NCBI GenBank assembly: GCA_913046825.1
Contig: CAJWTF010000057.1
Span: forward strand, 1-21,231
Length of the DNA stretch: 21,231 nt
Direction of reading: 5' to 3'
From: an uncultured Rickettsiales bacterium
GTDB taxonomy: Bacteria; Pseudomonadota; Alphaproteobacteria; UBA8366
Of the stretch, positions 6,980-13,782 are shown piece by piece (within the stretch, counting starts at the first letter, position 1; the number at the start of each line of letters is the position of its first letter). The notes beneath the pieces were generated by a model. It was not told the DNA's origin, searched no databases, and saw nothing but the letters and a program-made list of their open reading frames with translations. The position numbers and the translations under genes were made by a program.

Positions 6980-7969
6980 TTATACCTTGGCAAGCTCGAA
7001 GGTCGATGGCGCGAACAGGTCTTCCGCCGTAAGCAGCCTGGCCGTCAGCCCCTGATCGAAGGAATAGCGGCACATGGCCTCGATCTCGGCGGCATTCGCC
7101 TTCACACCATATGGCCAGAAATCGTCACCCATCAGCGCCTTCGCCGCCTCAAATTCGTCGACCGGCCACGGCAATGTGGTGAACAAATGCCCAACCTTCG
7201 CCAGGTTCAGATAACAAACCTGCTTCGCGTCGATGAAGGCATTCAGCACGTTGACCGGCAACCACGGATGCTGCTCGACGAGGCTGCGGCGGATGCCGAC
7301 GATATGCATGATCGGGAACAGCCCGAATTTCTTGTAATAGGCCTCCTCCGCGCTGCGGTAGTCGGGGAAGAGGCGATCAACCTTATCGTTCCGCCCGAAG
7401 CACGATGGCGCGCGCGCACTCATTATCGCGTCGATCTCGCCGGTATCCAACATCTCCGAGAGTGTGCGATCACGAGGGATCGTCTCCAGGTGCACCCCAT
7501 CAGGAAGCACCAGATTAAGGTTTGGAATTTTCCCTCCTTCCTCGAGCCCGCCATCCCGCCAGCTCACGTCGCTCGGGAGGACGCCGTATTCGTCCTCCAA
7601 CATACCGCGCACCCAAAGCGCCGCCGTCATCTGGTATTCCGGCACACCCACGACCTTGCCCTTCAAATCCTCCGGCCGCTCAATCCCCTTATCGGTGCGG
7701 ATATAGACCGAGGAATGCCGAAACATCCGCGAGAGAAACGCCGGTATTCCCACATAGGGGCTGCCGTCCTTGGACACCTGATTCATATAGCTCGACATGG
7801 ATAGCTCGGTGATGTCGAATTCCTGGAACTTAAAGGCCCGGTGGAACGCTTCTTCAGGCGACATCGCCGTCGGCACGATATCGCAGCCAGAAACTCGAAC
7901 CTTCTCCTCAAAGATCGCCCGCGTACGGTCGTAATCTACACAAGAAAGACTGAGCGTGAGACGAGCCAT
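6980..7969 (-). CDS. 4,5-dihydroxyphthalate decarboxylase-like protein (periplasmic-binding-protein fold)
   Basis: The 329 residues closely follow the family annotated as 4,5-dihydroxyphthalate decarboxylase (Pht5-like), which has a type 2 periplasmic-binding-protein fold. Seen motifs are LTLSLSCVDYDRTRAI at the start, FDITELSMSSYM (51-62), SRMFRHSSVYI (80-90), LKGKVVGVPEYQMTAALWVRG (102-122), DRTLSEML, LFPDYR and MGDDFWPYG. There is no signal peptide or lipobox, so it is predicted to be cytoplasmic, consistent with an enzyme rather than a transporter receptor; no ABC permease is nearby. Few members have been tested and many are probably not phthalate enzymes, so the substrate is open. Its ATG at 7969 has GGAG about ten bases upstream. 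It ends 88 bases before pyrE. Confidence 0.8.
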   Translation of the reverse strand: MARLTLSLSCVDYDRTRAIFEEKVRVSGCDIVPTAMSPEEAFHRAFKFQEFDITELSMSSYMNQVSKDGSPYVGIPAFLSRMFRHSSVYIRTDKGIERPEDLKGKVVGVPEYQMTAALWVRGMLEDEYGVLPSDVSWRDGGLEEGGKIPNLNLVLPDGVHLETIPRDRTLSEMLDTGEIDAIMSARAPSCFGRNDKVDRLFPDYRSAEEAYYKKFGLFPIMHIVGIRRSLVEQHPWLPVNVLNAFIDAKQVCYLNLAKVGHLFTTLPWPVDEFEAAKALMGDDFWPYGVKANAAEIEAMCRYSFDQGLTARLLTAEDLFAPSTFELAKV

Positions 7970-8116
7970 GCCGAGGTACTCCGGGGTAGTGGCGGTGCTG
8001 GGCAGGGATTTAGCTCTGCCATGGATTACGGACAGGTTGACTAGCTTTATTCCCTATCACTGGATATCAGGTTTCAGTATTCACATGCCGATACGATCGA
8101 TCACTCTCCGGTGGCG
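7970..8116. other. intergenic region between two minus-strand genes
   Basis: This 147-base gap lies 3' of the Kef-type antiporter and 5' of the decarboxylase-like gene. It probably holds the latter's promoter and the former's terminator. I see no confident promoter, stem followed by T-run, or RNA gene in it. Confidence 0.5.
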
Positions 8117-9706
8117 TTAATCATCCAGTACGTGAGCGGCAAACCCAGCCCCCACCTCAGTATAGATGTTGAACACGGTGTTCGCGCCGGCTTCCATTAA
8201 CGCGTCCGCTTCGTCCTGGAATTTCGCCGTTGCCGCCACTTTGCCGGTAAAGCCTGCCCTCTTGAGCTGCGCCAAGACCGCGAGGTCAGTGTTCAAGTTC
8301 GGTAGGGCGAGCATGACAAGCTCAATCGTGTGGGTCGCCTGCATCCGGTCCCAGAAGTCGGCATCGCCCGGGTCGCCGACCAGCACATTGCGGCCCGTAT
8401 CACGTTGATTGCGAACGGTCCGGGGATCGATATCGACCCCGACGACGGCCTTTCCATATACTTCGCGCATCCGGTCGTAGGTTCCAGTGCCGATCCCGCC
8501 CATGCCGATGATCGCGACCTTCGCCCCTTGGATGTCGAAGGATTGGTCATCCGGCAATCGTTCCGTGCGTTGCAGGCGCGCCCAGAACGCTCTTCGCGCC
8601 GAATAGATTACGGGCGTTAACGCATTCAAACAGGCCGCCACAGCGAAAGAGAGCGACATCGCGATTGCGAGCACGATCAGCCACTCGGTCCCAAGCCAGC
8701 CGTTCGCCACACCGATCGCGGCGACGATGAGCCCGAATTCGCTGAAATTCGTCAGATTTAACGACGCATAGAACGTTGTGCGGGCGCGCAATTTGAATGC
8801 CGCCAGCAAGCCGAAGAAGAGTGCCGATTTAAGCAGCATGAGCGGCGTAATCAGCGCGGCGACCAAGAACGTCCCAACACTCGGTGGGCCGGAAAGGCCG
8901 ATCGACAGGAAAAACCCCAAAAGGCACAGATCCTTAAAGCCGAGCATGTTCTTCGACAACTCGTCCGCCTTGACGTGACTGGCCATCATGACGCCCACGA
9001 CCAGCGCGCCGAGGTCCCCCTTAAGGCCCACGAGCTCGAAGATTTCGGCCCCGCCTAGCGCCAGTAGAAATCCATAGAGCACCAATAGCTCGCCGTGGCC
9101 GATTCGCAGCAGGATCATATGCAACACGGGACGCAACGGCAGGAGCAGGATGATGGAGAGTGCCCAGAGCGACGGAACTTTCCCGACCGAGATCGCCAAA
9201 AAGACGACCGCCGCCAAGTCCTGCATTATCAGGATGCCGATAGCGATCCTTCCATGCAGGGAGGCCATCTCGCCTCTCTCCTCCAAGGTTTTAACTGCGA
9301 AGACCGTGCTCGAAAAACTGAGGCCGAAGGCAATCAGCATGGATTGCCCGAAGTCGAGCCCAGCGACAAAGGTTGCCCCCAACAGCGCCAATCCGTATAT
9401 CGCGAAACCGAAGAGCCCAACGACGACGCACATGTGAATGCCCGCAACCGCCCAGACCTGCGGTCGGCCGAGCGTTGCCAGGTTCAGCTTCAGCCCAACG
9501 ATGAACAGCAACAGCGTAATGCCGAGATCCGATAGTTTCTCAAGTGTCTCACCACCCTCAATGCCTTGCGCATTCAGCAAAAACCCGGCCGCGAGGAACC
9601 CTACTAGCGGCGGCAGTCCAACAACGCGGCAGAGCAACCCCAAGACGAACGCCACAGCGATCCAAACGACGTCACCTAATGCTATGGCGATCCATTCAAA
9701 ATCCAT
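8117..9706 (-). CDS. Kef-type monovalent cation/proton antiporter with TrkA-N domain
   Basis: This 529-residue inner-membrane protein of the CPA2 family has about twelve hydrophobic segments in residues 1-370. These include GLPPLVGFLAAGFLLN, the IMQDLAAVVFLA helix with the conserved Gln162-Asp163 pair, and an LTNFSEFGLIVAAIG helix. A cytosolic Rossmann (RCK/TrkA-N) domain follows, with GMGGIGTGT at 401-409 and the acidic end VGVDID (422-427), suggesting regulation by nucleotide. It would exchange K+ or Na+ for H+. There is no separate TrkA-C domain; it ends about 130 residues after the Rossmann glycine motif. Kef channels are often controlled by KefF/KefG quinone oxidoreductases; the truncated flavodoxin-fold gene in this window is 8 kb away and no link is claimed. 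Confidence 0.9.
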   Translation of the reverse strand: MDFEWIAIALGDVVWIAVAFVLGLLCRVVGLPPLVGFLAAGFLLNAQGIEGGETLEKLSDLGITLLLFIVGLKLNLATLGRPQVWAVAGIHMCVVVGLFGFAIYGLALLGATFVAGLDFGQSMLIAFGLSFSSTVFAVKTLEERGEMASLHGRIAIGILIMQDLAAVVFLAISVGKVPSLWALSIILLLPLRPVLHMILLRIGHGELLVLYGFLLALGGAEIFELVGLKGDLGALVVGVMMASHVKADELSKNMLGFKDLCLLGFFLSIGLSGPPSVGTFLVAALITPLMLLKSALFFGLLAAFKLRARTTFYASLNLTNFSEFGLIVAAIGVANGWLGTEWLIVLAIAMSLSFAVAACLNALTPVIYSARRAFWARLQRTERLPDDQSFDIQGAKVAIIGMGGIGTGTYDRMREVYGKAVVGVDIDPRTVRNQRDTGRNVLVGDPGDADFWDRMQATHTIELVMLALPNLNTDLAVLAQLKRAGFTGKVAATAKFQDEADALMEAGANTVFNIYTEVGAGFAAHVLDD

Positions 9707-9886
9707 AGCCCAATGACACCCATTTCAAGTGCGGAATCAAGGTCGGGAGATAAAAACTCGGAAATAAACATCGAGAGGAAAAGTGCATTCGGGCGAAAAC
9801 CTCGATCGTGAAGAGCAAAATTGAGTGTTTGGGCGGGTTGAGAGAAGATGGACCACAACCCGTTCGGCAATTTCAAGGAATACACC
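9707..9886. promoter_or_regulatory. divergent intergenic region between the antiporter and cupin genes
   Basis: This 180-base gap between divergent genes must hold both promoters. The cupin Shine-Dalgarno AAGGA lies at 9875-9879. I could not identify convincing -35/-10 boxes. Confidence 0.5.
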
Positions 9887-10267
9887 ATGACCGAAAAGCC
9901 CAGCCAATACGTCTCACGCTGTTCGGAGGCCAAGACCATTAGCGTCAAGTCGATCGAGGGGAAGGCGACTTATGGCGGCGAATTGCGGGCAAAACCGCTG
10001 ATCATGGGCGAGCATATGACTTTCTTGGAGATTCAGTACACCAAAGGCGTCGGCGCGCCGCTGCACACCCATGCTCACGAATCCCTCGTCTATGTGGTGC
10101 GCGGCAAGATCAAGACGACTATCGGCGACGACGACTTCATCCTGGAACCAGGCGATGCGTGCCTTCATCCGGTGGGGGTTCCGCATACGGTCGAAGCACT
10201 GGAAGACTCGACCATGCTCGAGATCAAATCACCCGCCCCGGATATAGCGAAATTCTTCGATTGGTGA
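9887..10267 (+). CDS. small single-domain cupin protein
   Basis: This is a 126-residue single cupin barrel. Motif 1, GVGAPLHTHAHESLVYVVRG, has the candidate metal ligands His60, His62 and Glu65, and motif 2, PGDACLHPVGVPHTVEAL, supplies His100. These small cupins bind a metal and act as dioxygenases, isomerases or ligand sensors; nothing here fixes the substrate. The frame opens 13 codons earlier at 9848, where the ribosome site is only GAGAGAAG. ATG 9887 has AAGGA seven bases upstream and is preferred. The gene diverges from the antiporter and is followed 85 bases later by pyrD. Confidence 0.87.
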   Translation: MTEKPSQYVSRCSEAKTISVKSIEGKATYGGELRAKPLIMGEHMTFLEIQYTKGVGAPLHTHAHESLVYVVRGKIKTTIGDDDFILEPGDACLHPVGVPHTVEALEDSTMLEIKSPAPDIAKFFDW

Positions 10268-10352
10268 ATGGGCTATTCCGCTCATGCAGGATATTGCCTA
10301 AAAATGCAACAACACGGATGACAATCCCCGCGCCAGCGATTACATAGCCGCC

Positions 10353-11423
10353 ATGGCCATGTTCCCCTATTCACTCGCCCGCACATTCCTGCATCTGTTC
10401 GAGCCGGAAGACGCGCATGGGCTCGCTATCAAAGCTTTGAAATCCGGCCTCGTTGGCAGCGACGGGGTGGTAGACGACCCGGTTCTGGCACAGTCGTTAT
10501 GGGGGCTCGACTTTCCCAATCCGCTCGGCCTCGCGGCCGGGTTCGACAAGGACGCGGAAGTGCCAGACGCGATGCTAAAGGTGGGCTTCGGCTTCGTCGA
10601 AGCGGGTACCGTCACACCGAAACCACAACCGGGCAATCCACGCCCGCGCCTCTTTCGCCTTACCGAGGACGAAGCGGCGATCAACCGTTTTGGTTTCAAC
10701 AGCGGTGGGCTGGAGGCTTACGCAGCGAGGATTGAAGCGCGCCACGGGCGGCCTGGTATCTTTGGCGCCAATGTTGGCAAAAACAAGACGACCGAGAAGG
10801 CGGAGGTCGATTACATCGCCGGGATCGAGCGGGTGTGTGCGTTCTGCGATTATATCGTGGTCAATATCTCGTCCCCCAATACGGAAGGCCTACGCGCGTT
10901 GCAGGCGCGCCAAAGCCTCGAAACGCTGCTCGGCACGTCCATAGAAGCGCGGGCCCGCAGCGCGCCCAACCCGGATAAGCTGCCGCCGCTGTTGGTGAAG
11001 GTCGCGCCGGACTTAGACCTTGGTGAAATGCAGGATATTGCCGACGTGGTCGTTGCCTCCAGAATTGATGGATTGATCATCGGCAACACCACCATCGACC
11101 GGCCCGCCGGTTTGAAGAGTGATGAAAAGTCGCAAGCGGGCGGACTCTCGGGCCGTCCTTTGATGGAGAAATCGACCAACTGCCTCGCCGGGTTCTATCG
11201 CCTGACCGAAGGCAAGATACCGCTGATAGGATGTGGTGGTGTGTCATCGGGCAACGACGCCTATGCCAAGATCAGAGCAGGCGCATCACTCGTGCAGGTA
11301 TACACCGCCCTGGTTTTCCACGGACCGCCGCTTGTCGGGCGAATCAAGCGGGAGCTGATGGCGCTGCTGAAAGCGGACGGATACGAGAGCGTCGCGGCGG
11401 CTGTAGGCGCGGACCTCCGTTAA
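10353..11423 (+). CDS. pyrD: dihydroorotate dehydrogenase (quinone), class 2
   Basis: This 356-residue FMN enzyme oxidises dihydroorotate to orotate and passes electrons to membrane quinone. An N-terminal amphipathic stretch (PYSLARTFLHLFEPEDAHG) of the class 2 type serves membrane contact and quinone access. The core motifs are NPLGLAAGFDKDAE, NRFGFNSGG, NISSPNTEGLR with the catalytic base Ser174, LLVKVAPDLD, LIIGNTT, GGLSGRPL and IPLIGCGGVSSG, ending with ASLVQVYTALVF. Its product is the substrate of the pyrE enzyme encoded elsewhere in the window. ATG 10353 lacks a clear Shine-Dalgarno, and ATG 10359 is equally possible. A repeat element begins nine bases after the stop. Confidence 0.95.
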   Translation: MAMFPYSLARTFLHLFEPEDAHGLAIKALKSGLVGSDGVVDDPVLAQSLWGLDFPNPLGLAAGFDKDAEVPDAMLKVGFGFVEAGTVTPKPQPGNPRPRLFRLTEDEAAINRFGFNSGGLEAYAARIEARHGRPGIFGANVGKNKTTEKAEVDYIAGIERVCAFCDYIVVNISSPNTEGLRALQARQSLETLLGTSIEARARSAPNPDKLPPLLVKVAPDLDLGEMQDIADVVVASRIDGLIIGNTTIDRPAGLKSDEKSQAGGLSGRPLMEKSTNCLAGFYRLTEGKIPLIGCGGVSSGNDAYAKIRAGASLVQVYTALVFHGPPLVGRIKRELMALLKADGYESVAAAVGADLR

Positions 11424-11431
11424 AGAGCTCC

Positions 11432-11505
11432 CGTACTTCTCGCAAAGGCGGGATTCCAGCTCGATCCGATCTACATTCTGTATGCCCGCCTTCGCGAGAA
11501 TGACG
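11432..11505. repeat. palindromic intergenic repeat, copy 4 (diverged)
   Basis: Arms 11432-11459 and 11478-11505 are imperfect inverted complements of the same family as copies 1-3. The element lies between pyrD and the broken PEP mutase-family gene. The AAAGGA ribosome site of the latter (11506-11511) starts at its very edge, so the hairpin could affect translation as well as transcript ends. Confidence 0.88.
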
Positions 11506-11519
11506 AAAGGACCAACCCC

Positions 11520-12433
11520 ATGACCGACAAATCGAAACGCCTGAAAGCCCTTTTCGAGGCTTCTGAGATCCTCATTCTGCCGGCGTCTTCGACGGCTAAA
11601 GTGTGCGGCTGATGGAGCAGATGGGGTTCGCCACAGCTTCCGTTTCCGGCACGGGCATCTCCGAACCCCATCTCGGCTGGGCCGACAAGGACGTCATGTC
11701 CTTCAAGGATAATTTAGAGGCCTGCCGCACGCTTGCCGCCTTTAAGGACCTGCCGCTGATGGCGGACGGTGACACCGGCTTCGGCAATGCAGTCGGCGTC
11801 TATTTTACTGTCCAAGCGTCAGAGGACGCTGGTCTCTCCTCCTTGATGTTCGAAGACCAAGTCTGGCCAAAACGCTGTGGTCATATGGCCGGTAAGGCGG
11901 TCAACCCAGCGGCGGAAATGGTGCAGAAGGTCAAGGCGGTGGCGGATGGGCGCCGCGACGACGATTTCATCACTCGCGCGCGCACGGACGCGGCCAGGCC
12001 ACTCGGCATCGACGAGGCCATCGACCGTCTCAACCTTTACGCGGAAGCGGGAGCCGATATCCTGTTCGCCGACGCGCTGCTGACGGTAGAAGATATCGAG
12101 AAGTCCGCGCGCAACGTGCCTAAACCGCTCATCGTGAATATGGGCCTTGGCATCCGGTCACGCCCGACAACGCCGCTGATCCACCCAAAACGCCTGCAGG
12201 AAATGGCTGTAAATTGCGTATGCTGCCCGCGCTTGCTGACCACGGCAACGGGCAAAGGCATGATGAACGCTATGGCCGCGTTCAACGACATGCTGTTGGG
12301 AGACGAGCCGATCGATCGCCCGGACGTGTTGGTGAGCTTCAACAAGTTGAACACGCTAACCAGTTTTAGTGTGTTGGACCAAATAGACCCGAAATATTCA
12401 TTTGCTGAAACCATCGGCCACGCGGCGGAATGA
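11520..12433 (+). pseudogene. PEP mutase/isocitrate lyase family protein, broken near the start by a frameshift and a stop
   Basis: ATG 11520 with AAAGGA eight bases upstream starts MTDKSKRLKALFEASEILIL, then the frame is lost and stops at 11610. The expected continuation, PGVFDG then a serine-arginine-leucine stretch, is found one frame over from 11582, but is interrupted by TAA at 11597-11599 where a Leu/Ala codon is expected. From GTG 11603 the rest is intact for 276 codons. It contains LMADGDTGFGN (metal/PEP loop), MFEDQVWPKRCGHMAGK with the KRCGH cysteine of isocitrate/methylisocitrate lyases, and ITRARTDA. Family enzymes cleave or rearrange C-C or C-P bonds of 2-oxo or hydroxy acids with Mg2+. 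A missing base near 11581 plus one substitution would restore it. It could be a young pseudogene, a pair of sequence errors, or a shortened protein from GTG 11603. Confidence 0.75.
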
Positions 12434-13743
12434 TCCGCGGGCTGCTCATCGTGGCAACTTTGATGTGGCCGGGCCTCGCGAATGCGGAGCCCCCACCTGG
12501 CCCGGACGCCTTCTCTAAACCGCTGGCGAATCTCTCGGATCGCGATCGAGCCACGGTGCATCTTGGCAATTCGCTGTTCCGCAAAAGCTGGCGGGTGGCG
12601 CCAAGCGAAACAACGGCCTCCGACGGATTGGGCCCGCTCTATAACGCCCGCTCTTGTGCAGATTGCCATTTTCGCGACGGAAGGGGGCGGCCACCAAACG
12701 GTCCCGATGATCGCGCGCTATCGCTTATCCTTCGGCTGGCGAAACCGGACCCGGTCTATGGCGGGCAAATCCAAAACCAGGCAGTCCCCGGGCAGGCGCC
12801 GGAAGCCCGAGTTACGGTGCGCTATGAAGAGCATTCCGTGATCTTGACCGGCGGAGAGGTGGTTCGCCTGCGCCGCCCCGAATATCGCCTCTCGAACCTC
12901 GGTTATGGTCCAATTGCGCCCGGCACTGCGCTTAGTCCGCGCCTAGCCCCTGGGGTCTTTGGTCTCGGCCTGCTGGAAGCTATCGCGGAGGGCGATATCC
13001 GCGCCGGCGCAGATCCCGACGACCTGGATGGCAATGGCATTTCCGGAAGAGCGAACAACGTCCGAAGTGCCGCGCTCGGGAAAACCACACTCGGGCGATT
13101 CGGTTGGAAAGCGGGGCAAGTGACGATTGCCGATCAGAATGCGGCCGCCCTGTCTAACGACATCGGAATCGCCAATTCCCTGGCCCCGGCATTGTGGGGA
13201 GACTGCACAGCGCTGCAATCCGCCTGCCGCGCCGCGCCGCACGGCGATAGCGAGCACCACGGCGGATTGGAAGTCTCGTCGAAAGTGATGCGTCACCTGG
13301 CGTTTTATCTACAAGGTTTAGCCCCGCCGCCTGCCCGAGACCGAGACCTCGCCGAAGGGCGCCAACTGTTTCGGAAGACCGGCTGTGCCGCGTGTCACCG
13401 GGAACATTTCGTCACGGGCGAAACTCATCCATTGGCATCGCTTCGGGGACAGACTATCCGCCCTTTCACCGACCTATTGTTGCACGATATGGGCGACGGC
13501 CTCGCGGACGGCATGCGAGAGGGAGAAGCCAATGAGTGGGAATGGCGCACGGCACCGCTTTGGGGCATTGGTCTGACAAAGATCGTGAGCGGCCATACTT
13601 ATTTCCTCCATGACGGCCGAGCACGAAATCTGACGGAAGCCATTTTGTGGCATGGTGGCGAGGCGCAAGCGGCTCGCGATACGTTCGCCAAACTCGATAA
13701 ATCGGACCGCGCGGCCATCCTCGCATTCTTGAACGCCCTTTAG
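12430..13743 (+). CDS. di-heme c-type oxidoreductase (DHOR/DUF1111 'thiol oxidoreductase' family)
   Basis: The 437-residue protein begins with a signal peptide (about 1-19, hydrophobic LLIVATLMWPGLANA, cleaved after ANA), so it is periplasmic. It has two heme c sites, C76ADCH80 and C319AACH323, arranged as in the di-heme oxidoreductase family related to cytochrome c peroxidases. DPDDLDGNGISG (195-206) resembles a calcium-binding loop, and Cys259/Cys266 may form a disulfide. Family members are often called thiol oxidoreductases, but their substrates are not settled. The c-type cytochrome maturation genes it would need are not in the window. Its ATG overlaps the stop of the preceding broken gene by ATGA (12430-12433), so translation may depend on ribosomes finishing that frame. 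Confidence 0.88.
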   Translation: MIRGLLIVATLMWPGLANAEPPPGPDAFSKPLANLSDRDRATVHLGNSLFRKSWRVAPSETTASDGLGPLYNARSCADCHFRDGRGRPPNGPDDRALSLILRLAKPDPVYGGQIQNQAVPGQAPEARVTVRYEEHSVILTGGEVVRLRRPEYRLSNLGYGPIAPGTALSPRLAPGVFGLGLLEAIAEGDIRAGADPDDLDGNGISGRANNVRSAALGKTTLGRFGWKAGQVTIADQNAAALSNDIGIANSLAPALWGDCTALQSACRAAPHGDSEHHGGLEVSSKVMRHLAFYLQGLAPPPARDRDLAEGRQLFRKTGCAACHREHFVTGETHPLASLRGQTIRPFTDLLLHDMGDGLADGMREGEANEWEWRTAPLWGIGLTKIVSGHTYFLHDGRARNLTEAILWHGGEAQAARDTFAKLDKSDRAAILAFLNAL

Positions 13744-13782
13744 TGGATTCTGGACCCGGCCCGGCGACGCCCCATCTTCTCC

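Noticed and set aside
8037..8060. TTGACT followed by TATCAC as a plus-strand promoter
   Set aside because: The spacing is too short and no plus-strand gene follows; the downstream sequence is antisense to the antiporter.
1262..11505. CRISPR array from the recurring repeats
   Set aside because: The copies are kilobases apart, each is a large inverted repeat, and there are no regular spacers or cas genes.
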